A stretch of 64,000 nt of DNA from Salipiger mucosus DSM 16094 (lineage in GTDB: Bacteria > Pseudomonadota > Alphaproteobacteria > Rhodobacterales > Rhodobacteraceae), in assembly GCF_000442255.1 (NCBI RefSeq), contig NZ_KE557274.1, positions 66,467-130,466 of the forward strand, written 5' to 3'. Below the pieces are notes generated by a model. The model saw only the letters and a list, made by a program, of their open reading frames with translations. It was not told the DNA's origin and made no database searches. This document shows, piece after piece, positions 34,997 to 44,319 of the stretch. Position 1 is the stretch's first letter. Every line of letters begins with the position of its first letter. The position numbers and the translations under genes were made by a program.

Positions 34997-35150
34997 TTGC
35001 TCCAAACTCCTTGTGTGATCAATCCATGGCACCTGGCCATCGGGCTACGTCGGTGACTTTTGCGCCGGTTACTTAAATCGCATTAAGAAGGGCGCCCGAC
35101 CTCATTTTTCCTCGTCGTTAGGATTTCGCTGATAATCCTGTAGGCAGCAA

Positions 35151-36173
35151 ATGTATGGACCGATGATGTTTACAAGGACAATTCTTTCGATCAGTACCGC
35201 CGCCATGCTGACCACCGGTCTGGCACAGGCCGACCCTGCCCCGAAGGTCGACTACGTGTTCGCGGTCAAAGACGGCGTCATGCAGCGGTGTATCGGTGAC
35301 GTGGACATCGTCTTCGGGCTGGCGAATGCCGCGCTGGACGATCAGCGTGGTCTCGGCCGGCGGGACGTCCACCGCATCGTCAACACCTGTGCCCTTCGCT
35401 ACCGCCTGGCGCGCCGGAACGGGCTCTCCTACGTGGCCCTCGAAGCATTCCAGGACGACAGCTGCCTCGATGACTCCTGCCGGATGCGCTACCGGGAACC
35501 GCTGGCCAAGCAGATTTACGCATTGAGCGCCACCTACACGGCGGCCTACGCGGAGGTCCTGCACGGCAACCTGGTCGACGCCTGCTCCCAGACCCATGAG
35601 CTCGACTGCGTCCCGCACGCGGTGGACATCACGGCCGAGCAGCCGATTGCTGCGGGATTTGGCTGGCTGCAGCTTGACCAGGACGGCCGCCTTGACCGTC
35701 TCGCCAAGGTGGACCCGGCCCGCTACGGCACGATCCCGGATATTTCAGGCACCGGTGCCGCGGGCCCTCCCGAGGGATCATCGGTCGCAGAAGACACCGC
35801 CGCCATCGACGGCGCCGAAACCACGGACGCCATTCTGGCCATCCGGGACGCCGCCACGGAGACCTTTGGAGACGACATCCCGTCAGGGGACCTGGTCGCC
35901 GGCATGCAGGAGGCTCTCTCCGAGGTGGATCTCGCGGTGCAGCAGGAGCGCGTCCTGATTTCTGACACCATCGACCCCGTGTCGGTCGATGGTGTCAACG
36001 GGCTCATCCGGATCACCGTCCCTGCGCCACGTGGGGTCTGCCTGGCGCTCCTGTCGGACGCCGCTTCGTTCGACGCCACCGAAATCACCGTCGACAGGGA
36101 TCTCTGGGTCACCGGATCGGATCCGGAAGCTGTTTGCTCGCATAGCAACACCAACGTGAGGATCGTCTATTGA
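35151..36173 (+). CDS. Exported protein of unknown function
   Basis: A 340-aa protein with a signal peptide (FTRTILSISTAAMLTTGLAQ, cleaved before DPAPK). The mature part has six or so cysteines, two in DDSCLDDSCRMRYR and one in QTHELDCVPH. The C-terminal part is acidic. Start may also be at the internal ATGs at 35163 or 35166. It overlaps the next gene by 1 bp (TGATG) and so forms an operon with it. Confidence 0.6.
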   Translation: MYGPMMFTRTILSISTAAMLTTGLAQADPAPKVDYVFAVKDGVMQRCIGDVDIVFGLANAALDDQRGLGRRDVHRIVNTCALRYRLARRNGLSYVALEAFQDDSCLDDSCRMRYREPLAKQIYALSATYTAAYAEVLHGNLVDACSQTHELDCVPHAVDITAEQPIAAGFGWLQLDQDGRLDRLAKVDPARYGTIPDISGTGAAGPPEGSSVAEDTAAIDGAETTDAILAIRDAATETFGDDIPSGDLVAGMQEALSEVDLAVQQERVLISDTIDPVSVDGVNGLIRITVPAPRGVCLALLSDAASFDATEITVDRDLWVTGSDPEAVCSHSNTNVRIVY

Positions 36174-36484
36174 TGTCCCAGAGCACCTACAATCTGACTA
36201 TGCGACTGCGCGCTCCCAAACTCGCCCAAGCGAGGGTGACGGGCGCGCATGCCCAGGCCGAAGAGCTCGAGATCGATCTTTGCGACCGGATCTATTCCAA
36301 CGTCGTCGGCGGCCCCATCGATGACGGCCTCCTGGTTGGTCTGTCGGCGGGCGGCCACATTACCCTCGATGTCGATTGCCATGCGGAGACCGAGAGGGCA
36401 GCCGTGCATGTGGTGCTGGAGGCCCTGATGACCGCAGTCCCGGAGGCAGAGCTGCTGGAGATCGTGACCGAACCGGACACCTGA
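36173..36484 (+). CDS. Hypothetical protein
   Basis: A 103-aa soluble protein with an alternating beta pattern (YNLTMRLRAPKLAQARVTGA, GGHITLDVDCHAETERAAVH). Translationally coupled to the exported 340-aa protein. Function unknown. A hairpin follows the stop, which also ends CRISPR array 2 from the other side. Confidence 0.6.
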   Translation: MSQSTYNLTMRLRAPKLAQARVTGAHAQAEELEIDLCDRIYSNVVGGPIDDGLLVGLSAGGHITLDVDCHAETERAAVHVVLEALMTAVPEAELLEIVTEPDT

Positions 36485-36490
36485 AAGACG

Positions 36491-36525
36491 AGTGCCGGAT
36501 CCCCCACGAAAGGGAACCCGGCACT
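36491..36525. terminator. Hairpin shared by the end of array 2 and the 36173 gene
   Basis: AGTGCCGG pairs perfectly with CCGGCACT. On the minus strand it is followed by CGTCTTTCAGG. Confidence 0.5.
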
Positions 36526-36531
36526 GCCAGT

Positions 36532-36695
36532 TCTGCGATCCACGCACCCGCGAGGGGTGCGACAGAGCGTGCTCCCGCCGAGCCACCCGGGCATCTGGTT
36601 TCAATCCACGCACCCGCAAGGGGTGCGACGTCCTTTCTCGGCCTGGTCTTTTCCACATCAGCCGTTTCAATCCACGCACCCACAAGAGGTGCGAC
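36532..36695 (-). CRISPR. CRISPR array 2, type I-C repeat, two spacers
   Basis: Three 32-bp repeats: 36532-36563 (first nine bases decayed to TCTGCGATC), 36598-36629 (identical to the canonical repeat of array 1) and 36664-36695 (variant CACAAGAGGTGCGAC end). Spacers 36564-36597 and 36630-36663, both 34 nt; I find no match to them in this window. No cas gene is nearby, so it depends on Cas proteins from elsewhere. Confidence 0.92.
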
Positions 36696-36790
36696 TTACA
36701 GTCTGTAAGCTATTGAGATAGGCTCGTCAATCCTTTCGGCTCTGCGAACCCTTCATTTTTTAAGAAATCGCGGATTCCCCTGCAGAGAAC
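36696..36790 (-). promoter_or_regulatory. CRISPR leader of array 2
   Basis: Begins with TTACAGTCTGTAAGC, identical to the first 15 bases of leader 1, and keeps GTCAATCCTTTC and CTGCGAACC. So array 2 is a copy of the array 1 type, including leader. Confidence 0.6.
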
Positions 36791-36952
36791 ACAATGGATA
36801 GAGCCCTACGGACGCAGGACAAACGCGATCTGGGAACGTCCCCGGGTACATGCGGTCACTTGGGGTTCGCAACTCAGACTGATCCCACCACCATCATTTA
36901 CCCGGCAGAAGCCTGCACCGGATATGTTGCGCTCACGAACGGGAGAGCAAGA

Positions 36953-38323
36953 ATGCTGGGACGCAGGGTGCGCAGAATGCTGATTTTGGGAACGACGGCC
37001 GCGGCTGTCGCATTTTCCGGATCCTCGGCCACTGCTGCACCCAAGAGCCTTGCCTGGATCTCGGTGGACGCCAAGACCGGCGAAGTCCTGGCGGAGCACG
37101 ATGCCTACGATCTGCGTCACCCGGCATCCCTGACAAAGATGATGACGGTCTACATGGCCCTCGATGCCATCGAGCAGGGCCGATGGACGATGGACATGCC
37201 TCTTAAGGTCTCGTCCAATGCGGCCGGCAAGCCCGCGTCCAAGCTCTACGTCAAGGCCGGCTCGACGATCAGCGTAAGGGACGCGATCCATGCCCTGGCG
37301 ATCAAGTCGGCCAACGACGTGGCCACGGTGGTCGCGGAGAACCATTCCGGGTCTGAGCGCGCCTTTGCGGAGGCCATGACCCGGGCGGCCCACCAGCTCG
37401 GCATGCAGGACACGACTTTCACGAACGCGTCCGGCCTGCACAACGAGGCCCAGGTGACCACCGCCTACGACATGTACCGGCTGGGGCTGGCCCTGCAGGA
37501 CCGCTTCCCGAAAGGCTACGAGATCTTCGGCAAGACCGGGTTCGACTACCACGGACGCTGGATCGGCGGTCATAACCCTTTACTGGGGCAGCACGGCGTC
37601 GACGGGATCAAGACGGGCTACACCAGCGCCTCCGGCTTCAATCTGGTCACCAACTTGGAGAAATCCAACCGTCACCTGATCGCGGTGGTTGTCGGGGCCA
37701 GCACATCCGGGCAGCGGAATGCCAAAATGCGACACCTGATGTCGACGACCTTTGCACAGACCACGACGGGCGCCCGCACGCTGGCGCGTCTCGACCGCAA
37801 GATCTGGGTGGAGCCGGTCCGGATCACCTGGAGCTCGAACATGCGCCCCAAGCCTCGCCCGCGGGATCCGATTGGTGGAGACATCGATCCGCCGGCCAAG
37901 CCGAGGCTCCTGGCGCGGCTGCCGGACAACTTTTTTGCGCGGGACCCGAGTGCCTTGCAGCGCATGCTCACAGACCTCGCACGATTGGAGGGCCAGGAAG
38001 ACCCTGAAAACGGGCAGGCCGTCGCAAGCGTATCTACGGATACGGCATCCCTTACCAGTGCGGATCCTGAAAATTCACCGACGATCTCGAGCAAGGGGAC
38101 CACCAAGGCGCAGGACTGGGATCTCTTCGAGGGCGGGGTGAACGAGAGCGTCCGGGCATCGACGACATCCAACCTCACCGTCCACGACGGGCGCAATAGC
38201 CTGGATGACTGTCTCAAGGGGCAGGACTGCTACATCGCCGACGCCGAGATCGATGACCGCGGGCATGTCACCGTGGGCAACCCCTCGATCTATGGTGCGA
38301 TGGCCGACAGGGCCGCGCGGTGA
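36953..38323 (+). CDS. Serine-type D-Ala-D-Ala carboxypeptidase (S11, DacC-like)
   Basis: A 456-aa protein; the ATG at 36953 follows GGGAG and opens a signal peptide (LILGTTAAAVAFSGSSATAA). Active-site motifs are SLTK (Ser59-Lys62), SAN (119-121) and KTG (220-222). The domain ends near residue 260. Then there is a basic Pro-rich stretch and an acidic Asn/Asp/Thr tail with no domain that I recognise. Acts on periplasmic peptidoglycan. It is followed 131 bp later by an L,D-transpeptidase gene. In Roseobacters such enzymes usually lack this long tail. Confidence 0.85.
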   Translation: MLGRRVRRMLILGTTAAAVAFSGSSATAAPKSLAWISVDAKTGEVLAEHDAYDLRHPASLTKMMTVYMALDAIEQGRWTMDMPLKVSSNAAGKPASKLYVKAGSTISVRDAIHALAIKSANDVATVVAENHSGSERAFAEAMTRAAHQLGMQDTTFTNASGLHNEAQVTTAYDMYRLGLALQDRFPKGYEIFGKTGFDYHGRWIGGHNPLLGQHGVDGIKTGYTSASGFNLVTNLEKSNRHLIAVVVGASTSGQRNAKMRHLMSTTFAQTTTGARTLARLDRKIWVEPVRITWSSNMRPKPRPRDPIGGDIDPPAKPRLLARLPDNFFARDPSALQRMLTDLARLEGQEDPENGQAVASVSTDTASLTSADPENSPTISSKGTTKAQDWDLFEGGVNESVRASTTSNLTVHDGRNSLDDCLKGQDCYIADAEIDDRGHVTVGNPSIYGAMADRAAR

Positions 38324-38454
38324 GGCTGGAAAGGATCGCCAGGGCGCGGAACAGCGTGGAAGAGCCCAGAGCGTGAATCCGCCTATCGCATGCAGGAACG
38401 AGAATTTAAATCGGGCGTTCTCCCTCAGTCGCAACAGGAACGGGACCTGCAAAC

Positions 38455-39057
38455 ATGACTTCACGCAAGACACGTCGAGGCGTGCTTAAGCTTGGTGGCG
38501 CCGCTGTCGTCGGTGTCGCAAGCCCAGCCATTCTTCCTGCGCAAGAGCCGCAAGAAAAAACACAGGTGTCAGACCTGATGGCGCCGCACGTCGAACATCT
38601 GGGCAGTCCCCTGCCACCTTATGAAGTGCATGTTTTTCCGGACTCCTTTCGCCTCTACTGGACGCTCCCCGACAGCTTTGCGTGGACCTACCCGATCCGG
38701 GTCGGACGCGATGACCTATACGAGTCCGGTCAATACTACGTTGGCGCGAAAAAGGAGTGGCCGTCCTGGACGCCTACGCCGGGCATGATCGAACGAGAGC
38801 CCGAGAAATACGAGAAGTATGCGGACGAGGGAATGCCCGGCGGGCCCGGCAATCCGCTCGGGGCGCGCGCGCTCTATCTCTTCACCGAAGACCGCGGAGA
38901 CACATTTCTGCGTATTCACGGCACCGACGACCCCGACACAATCGGACGCGCCGTCTCAAACGGCTGCGCGGGCCTGGTTAACGACCACATGGTGAGCCTC
39001 TATAAGCAGGTCCCGATGGATACGCGGGTCGTGCTCTACCCCAAGCGCCCGAGTTGA
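38455..39057 (+). CDS. L,D-transpeptidase (YkuD family) with Tat-like signal
   Basis: A 200-aa protein. The N-terminus SRKTRRGVLKLGGAAVVGVA is a twin-arginine-like signal (TRRGVLK). The YkuD catalytic signature is IHGTDDPDTIGRAVSNGCAG with His155 and Cys171. YkuD enzymes form 3-3 crosslinks or attach proteins to peptidoglycan. It stands in tandem with a D,D-carboxypeptidase, which makes its tetrapeptide substrate, so the pair could remodel the wall together. Confidence 0.85.
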   Translation: MTSRKTRRGVLKLGGAAVVGVASPAILPAQEPQEKTQVSDLMAPHVEHLGSPLPPYEVHVFPDSFRLYWTLPDSFAWTYPIRVGRDDLYESGQYYVGAKKEWPSWTPTPGMIEREPEKYEKYADEGMPGGPGNPLGARALYLFTEDRGDTFLRIHGTDDPDTIGRAVSNGCAGLVNDHMVSLYKQVPMDTRVVLYPKRPS

Positions 39058-39118
39058 GCGTCAGGCTGAATTCGTCTCCCGCAGAACCGCGTCCGGTCTG
39101 TCACGCGGCGCGCGACAG

Positions 39119-39358
39119 TCAGATTCCGAGTGCCGCCTTGGCCTCATTGAGCTTGGCCACAGAGGCATCGTGATCGCCAGCGGCGTGCAGCTCCTCGCCC
39201 TCGGCGCGAAGAGCTTCGATCTCCGCCCTCTGCGCATCGGTGAGGCTGGCTTCGGCGAGCGCGCTGTCCACCTCCGCCATCAGGCTCGGGCACTCGAAGG
39301 CAAAGGCAGGCGTGGCGAGGACAAGTATCGTGGCGGCGAGAATGGGACGCATCAGCAT
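39119..39358 (-). CDS. Small exported helical protein
   Basis: A 79-aa protein with a signal peptide ending FAFECP and a helix-turn-helix mature part (DAQRAEIEALRAEGEELHAA). Its AFECP exit and helical shape are like the copper-module protein at 3340-3675, but the Met/His-rich part is missing. Single cysteine. Function unknown. Confidence 0.65.
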   Translation of the reverse strand: MLMRPILAATILVLATPAFAFECPSLMAEVDSALAEASLTDAQRAEIEALRAEGEELHAAGDHDASVAKLNEAKAALGI

Positions 39359-40117
39359 TGGTCTTCTCCCTTGCTATGCCCGACCTCTCCCGACGCTTTC
39401 TTGAGTCGGTGGCGCGGGCCACACCAGTTTACCACGCGCCAGCACAGCGAGCCGCAAATTGTGGTGATCGGCTCCCTCCCGGAAGGGCTGATCGAGAGTG
39501 CTTGGCGCCTACTTCCCGAGACTTTCAGGCTACGTTGACGAGGACCGCGAACAGATCATCCTCAAGGACGCCCGTGTGCTCTCCGAGCAGGGATACGGAC
39601 GCGACCACCTCCAGGTTTGGGCCCCCTTCGCGCGGCGACAGCCCGCAGTCCGTATGAGAATCCGGAAAATTTGCTCCGGGATCGAGAGCATGACTAGCGC
39701 CTTTCCCGGCGCACTCTGTCTTTCGGTCCATGAGGCCACTCCATCTGCCTCGGGCATGTGTGCGCAATTGGATCCGATGCAAGCGCTCCCACGGCCACCC
39801 GACACATGCCGACCCTGCCTGCTCCGGGCATGCACACACTGCAAAACGGGTCTGCATAGCTGACCATTGCGCTGCATCGCAGCATTAGCTAGCTATGGGG
39901 CAACGACGCGGCAACGTGTCATTGAGTTTCTTGGGGTCCTCTCCTCCTCCCTGGACCCTGGGAATTGGCGGCGGCCCTCTCTCCTCCTCCCTGAGGGTCG
40001 CCGCACCCTCAACCTCCCAAGACGACAGTCCAGCTCTAGTCACTGCTCCTGAAAAATCAGGATCGGTGACCTGTGCCTTGCGTATCTGATGCCGCTCCGA
40101 AGCCCTGATCGAGAAAT
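39359..40117. other. Intergenic stretch with possible gene remnants and a PhaR-like box
   Basis: Protein-like fragments are readable in different frames: PQIVVIGSLPEGLIESAWRL (around 39450) and YFPRLSGYVDEDREQIILKD (39507-39567), which suggests a decayed gene. A CTGC-ATC-GCAG box is at 39872-39882 and a CTGAAAAATCAGGATC palindrome at 40049. No intact gene. Confidence 0.35.
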
Positions 40118-40255
40118 CTAGCGCGTGCGGCGGGTCGCAGTCCTCAGAAGTCGTTTTGGATTGGGAACCACATCCGTTGAGAGGGCCGCGATGCACCCGA
40201 GGAAAAGAAAGGGTCCCGACACGATGACGGTTGCAAGGAAGATGCCAGCGTCCAT
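40118..40255 (-). CDS. Possible 45-aa membrane protein
   Basis: ATG at 40255; the product starts MDAGIFLATVIVSGPFLFLG, one membrane helix with a Cys, followed by a basic tail (NPKRLLRTATRRTR). The Shine-Dalgarno is weak. The hydrophobic-then-basic layout is typical of genuine micro-membrane proteins, but the support is modest. Confidence 0.3.
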   Translation of the reverse strand: MDAGIFLATVIVSGPFLFLGCIAALSTDVVPNPKRLLRTATRRTR

Positions 40256-40407
40256 GAAATTGCTTTCTGTCTAGTGGCCGGTCACGGAATTCGCGACGTC
40301 ACCGAAAACGCATGCCGGCCGGCCGTTGTTCCCTCTTGTGCAAAGACCGGCGGAAACCCTGCTTTGCATCTCGGCGCCCATTTTCCCCTCAAAGCAGGAG
40401 ATTTTTC

Positions 40408-41877
40408 ATGGACGCCGATTACGACAAGAAAGCCCGCATGTTCCTCGAGGAGGACCCGGACACGCAAGACGCCCGCGACCAGGCGGCCGAAGCGATGGAG
40501 CGACGCAGGCCAGAAACGGATGGCCACTACTTCGATGCTTCGAAGATCTGGGAGTCTTGTGGGGCCGAGGTGGATCCGGCGCATCAGCGTTACCTGGGCC
40601 TCGAGGAGGTCACAGGGTTCCTGGCCGCCTCCGGCAAGATGTACCTGGTATCGGGAGACGGCATGATCGACCGCCTGAAGCTCTCCGCGGATGGGGACCT
40701 CACTCTGATCCGGGACTACGCGGACCAGAAGAACCGCCAGGCGGTCCTAGACCCAGAAGGACACAATCCTCAAGACATCACCGCGCGCCGGTACCTGCGG
40801 GACACTATCGCGGATGCCATCGACGCATCGGAAACGCTGACGCCCGACGAGATCGTGGAAGCCGGCCTTCGTGCCGACAAGCTTTCCGCCATGTTGACAG
40901 AGGGGTTCGCGGCCGCCCACTACGGCAGCCGCGAGAACGCGCCAACCGTCCGGATGACCGCGAAACACGGCGACGAGAAGGTCGCCATCGTCAAGCGTGC
41001 CGAGGACAACGCGCCGCACGCGGCCTCCAACATGTCCGGGCCGATGGCGGCCATCACCAATGCCGTCAAAGGCGCCATGACGAATATTTCGGCCTCCGTG
41101 GACCGGCTGAAGTCGAAGCCTGCAGTGATGGCCGCTGCAGGCGCCACGACGGCCGTCGCAGTAATCGGCGCGGGCATGATGGCAACGACCCTGGCCGACA
41201 TGGGACAGCCTGCCGAAAAATCAGAACCTCGGGCGCAGGTCCTGTACAATTCGGCCACTGGTCATGTCGATTTCGCAGTCGTCGATGGCAATGAAATCTC
41301 CATCATGCGCGACCTCGGCACCAGAAATTCGTTTGAGACGATGCGGGCGACCACCAAGAACTCCTATTTAACCAACATTGCGTCCAATGTCGCGGCACGG
41401 GTTGACGGCCTGGACCCGGACCACGTGGTGATGGGACTACAAGATGTCATGGAAGTGCAGGCGGAATGGCGTGAGAAGCAAGGCCGGCCCGCAAGGGTCG
41501 AACTCACATTGCTCGCTGCCGACGACGCCATCACAGTCACTCACACCGGCAACCAACTCTTGGCCGATCCTGTTTCCCAAGCCGACTACCTCGCCGAGCA
41601 GGCTCCCGTGCAGATGGCTGGGAAAGGCGACCTCGAAGATTACACTTTCGACAACAGCGACGACGATCTGCAAGACGTCCTGGAAAGAAAGATGCGGATC
41701 GCCTTGGAGTTGGTCGAGATGCAGTGGTCACACCAATCTTACATAGACAAGCAGACCAGTGACTACCCGCGTGGCCGATACATCGAATTGCCTTCGGTCG
41801 AGCTGGACCTCGACCGCAAGTACTATGACGCGAACAAGCCGGAAACACCGGACGCATCACCTGGTCTCGGCCGCTGA
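40408..41877 (+). CDS. Large hypothetical protein with a central membrane helix
   Basis: A 489-aa protein from the ATG at 40408 behind AGGAG. N-terminal 220 residues are soluble and charged. One membrane helix, AAGATTAVAVIGAGMMATTL, lies near residue 250, followed by a 230-residue C-terminal domain with DGNEISIMRDLGTRNSFETM. Topology suggests one domain on each side of the inner membrane. I recognise no family; being next to IHF and DotP-like genes, a transfer role is possible but unsupported. Confidence 0.6.
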   Translation: MDADYDKKARMFLEEDPDTQDARDQAAEAMERRRPETDGHYFDASKIWESCGAEVDPAHQRYLGLEEVTGFLAASGKMYLVSGDGMIDRLKLSADGDLTLIRDYADQKNRQAVLDPEGHNPQDITARRYLRDTIADAIDASETLTPDEIVEAGLRADKLSAMLTEGFAAAHYGSRENAPTVRMTAKHGDEKVAIVKRAEDNAPHAASNMSGPMAAITNAVKGAMTNISASVDRLKSKPAVMAAAGATTAVAVIGAGMMATTLADMGQPAEKSEPRAQVLYNSATGHVDFAVVDGNEISIMRDLGTRNSFETMRATTKNSYLTNIASNVAARVDGLDPDHVVMGLQDVMEVQAEWREKQGRPARVELTLLAADDAITVTHTGNQLLADPVSQADYLAEQAPVQMAGKGDLEDYTFDNSDDDLQDVLERKMRIALELVEMQWSHQSYIDKQTSDYPRGRYIELPSVELDLDRKYYDANKPETPDASPGLGR

Positions 41878-41898
41878 AGTTCCTCCAGTTCCACCCGC

Positions 41899-42129
41899 GT
41901 GTCAGACGCCATGGTGGAGCTGGCAATCCGCCGCAGCTATTCGCCCCAGAACCTGCGAAACCTCATCAGGCATCATGATTTTCACGGGAAGCCGCCGGAG
42001 CAGAAGCAGGTGATCGACGCCCTGAACAACAAGCCCGGAGTCGTCGAACGGAAAACAATCTATGAGCGTTTGAACCAGTGGCTGGTGGATTACCGGGATC
42101 TGCGCGACATGGCGGAGGCGTTCGCCTGA
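41899..42129 (+). CDS. Small hypothetical protein
   Basis: A 76-aa protein from a GTG, 21 bp after the previous stop. Helical, with RRSYSPQNLRNLIRHHDFHG. No domain assigned. Confidence 0.5.
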   Translation: MSDAMVELAIRRSYSPQNLRNLIRHHDFHGKPPEQKQVIDALNNKPGVVERKTIYERLNQWLVDYRDLRDMAEAFA

Positions 42130-42189
42130 CCGTCCGCGCTCACTGTAGCCCTGAAAAATCAGGATCCGGCAGTCTCGACCGGGTCCTGA

Positions 42190-42486
42190 TCAGCCTTGTG
42201 GCTTGTGGCTCTCGTCGACCCTCTCCCGCAGGCCCTTCCCGGCCTTGAAGAAGGGCACGAATTTTTCCTCGACGTTCACTGCTTCACCGGTGCGGGGGTT
42301 CCGGCCCTCCCGAGCGGGTCGATGCCGAACCGAGAAGGCTCCGAAGCCTCTCAGTTCGACCCGGTCTCCCCGGGCGAGGGTTTCCGTGATCTCTTCGAAA
42401 ATCGTGTCGACGATCACATCGGCCTCTCTCAACGTGAGATGAGGGTTCTCGTCGCAGATTTTCTGGATGAGTTCCGACTTGATCAT
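42190..42486 (-). CDS. ihfB: Integration host factor beta-like DNA-binding protein
   Basis: A 98-aa HU/IHF protein with [58 protein letters not shown] and the [13 protein letters not shown] end. The conserved Pro of the intercalating beta-arm is in RNPRTG. HU/IHF proteins bend DNA in recombination, replication and transcription. A copy on an accessory segment may serve its own integrase or transfer system. Confidence 0.93.
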   Translation of the reverse strand: MIKSELIQKICDENPHLTLREADVIVDTIFEEITETLARGDRVELRGFGAFSVRHRPAREGRNPRTGEAVNVEEKFVPFFKAGKGLRERVDESHKPQG

Positions 42487-42835
42487 GTTGTCGCCCTACA
42501 GCTGGTTATTCGGCGTTTAGCCTACATGCAAAATTCAGATTTTGCCAGCATTGACGGGCCCTTGGCGCGTTGTTGTTTCCGGAGGTCTCCCCCCGAGGGA
42601 CGCGGAATCCTCGGACCTGGGTAACTCGTCGTGCGGCATTCGCCGAAGAACACAACCACCACGGTACTCAGACGAGGAGCAACAATACTTTTAGGCGACA
42701 TACACAACCTTCGCGATCCTCAAGAACAGATGCCTTATACTTATTGTTGAATCTTCGATAATCCATTGCGTGGAAAGATATCGGCTGATAGGACCCCGCG
42801 GAGTCACGTGAATAGTAAACGTTTTGAGGTGTTCA

Positions 42836-42979
42836 ATGGAGCCGTTTTGGGGGTTGGTAGGGTTTCTGGCAGGTGTTGCCGGCCTCTGCGAGATCATGGA
42901 ATCTTGGTTCAAGCGCAGGCGACATAAGAAGCTCAATAGATACTACAAGCACCCCAACACCAGGCCGAGCCAAGGCTAG
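42836..42979 (+). CDS. Small membrane protein of 47 aa
   Basis: Starts at an ATG behind GAGGTG. The product begins with one membrane helix (EPFWGLVGFLAGVAGLCEI) and continues with a strongly basic tail (WFKRRRHKKLNRYYKH). It is too short for common gene callers. GTGAATAG, a relative of the shared -10 element, lies 28 bp upstream. Confidence 0.5.
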   Translation: MEPFWGLVGFLAGVAGLCEIMESWFKRRRHKKLNRYYKHPNTRPSQG

Positions 42980-43524
42980 AGACGGCGCTTCACTGGAGCG
43001 GTCGCATGGCGCCGCTCCCGGTGTCTTCCGTCACGCTATCGATCCCGGCTGTCTCCTGCGCTCTATCTACGGCCGGGATCGTTACGCTCAAGCTTCGCGA
43101 GGCTGGGAACCGCCGCGGTGAGAACGCCGGCCCCTGTGTCTCCGAAGAGTTCATAGACACCGGCGCCACCCTCGATCACATCATTTCCACCTAGGCCGGC
43201 ACGGTGTCGTTAGAAGGCCGCGCGCCGACCGTCGAAAAATGCAAAGGCGAGCCTACAAGAACAGAACCATCTTCGTGGCATTTTCTTGCGCGCAGACCGG
43301 TCTAACGATAAATTTTCGCCCCATTTGACTGAATAGAATCGAACCTGAAGCTTATCTGTTGTGATGCATTTTTATGCAGAAAAGCGGAGATCCGCTCAAA
43401 TCAATCCGGTCGCCGGTGATTTTTCGCCTGAGTCAACCCGTGAAAAAGTGCGGGGTAACATGCCTGTCACTTACATGTTATCTTATACTCAAAGGTGGGG
43501 GCGCCTATATCGAGAGCGGGACGA
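42980..43524. other. Gene-poor stretch
   Basis: A 62-aa ORF (43006-43194, LKLREAGNRRGENAGPCVSE) is open but unsupported. From 43200 on it is AT-rich, with no coding signal, and leads into the 43525 gene. Confidence 0.3.
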
Positions 43525-44037
43525 ATGCGAAGCGACACACTTTCAATTAAATGCCCAAAATGTGGCGGATGCGCTGATTTCCTGGAGCCTTTCAAGTTCA
43601 CGAACGGAATTCGGGCAGATGATCTCCCTGAAAACTTCAAACGATGGGGGCGCCTGATCGTCGAGGAGTTGTTCCCTGATCACTTCGCCTGGGTAGATCC
43701 GGAGATCTCCAAGCCCAGATTTCTGCAGTCAACGGATGATGATGGGCCGGGGTATCGCTTGAACCACCGTGGTATGCTTGACTGCAAGAAATGTGACAGC
43801 TTTGAGAAAGTGGCTATCGACTGGCCTCTCGATGCATACTGGCGATGGAATATCAAAGGGTTTGAACTTCTGGCGCGCAATCGAGAACATGCACTGGAGA
43901 TACTGTCATACCTTCGAGAGCGACCTCGCCCGCCACTCAGGACACCGGGACTGAAACATATCCCGACGCCACTTCTACAGGAAAAGCATGCGGTGGAGGT
44001 AAGTGCCCAAATGGCGCAGGACTTGATGGCTGCCTGA
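43525..44037 (+). CDS. Hypothetical protein with two zinc-ribbon Cys pairs
   Basis: A 170-aa protein from the ATG at 43525, with IKCPKCGGCADFLEP at the N-terminus and MLDCKKCDSFEKVAIDW near residue 85: two CxxC pairs that could share one zinc. Trp-rich central part (PLDAYWRWNIKGFELLARN). Function unknown. Confidence 0.55.
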   Translation: MRSDTLSIKCPKCGGCADFLEPFKFTNGIRADDLPENFKRWGRLIVEELFPDHFAWVDPEISKPRFLQSTDDDGPGYRLNHRGMLDCKKCDSFEKVAIDWPLDAYWRWNIKGFELLARNREHALEILSYLRERPRPPLRTPGLKHIPTPLLQEKHAVEVSAQMAQDLMAA

Positions 44038-44319
44038 TCTAGGCGCGTGATCTAGCAATAGAGACCTTGCTGCCAAGACCGACGCCAGCGCTCTGGATGG
44101 AGCAATTCATGAGATCGTTTTTACCTCTCAACAAAGCGTTCATCCCGCCACTGTACCAACAATGCAATGCAAAGACCCCCGGGCCCGCGTTCGGGGTTTC
44201 ATGGGTCGTTGTGGCCACGGCGTCCTGCCAACACGAACGTCAACGGCTTCCTATCTCCCGTTAACGACTTTCTATCCTTCGCTGGAATATGAAGAGGAGA
44301 CCATTTGAGCGAAGCATAG

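Noticed and set aside
36564-36663. Matches of array 2 spacers to genes in the window
   Set aside because: I scanned both strands by eye and saw none; a computed search could still find a partial one.
36376-36716. ORFs over CRISPR array 2
   Set aside because: Same reason: repeat-driven peptides, no start or domain.
40408-41877. Replication protein or relaxase in the 489-aa protein
   Set aside because: No HUH, winged-helix or catalytic motif is visible; left as unknown.
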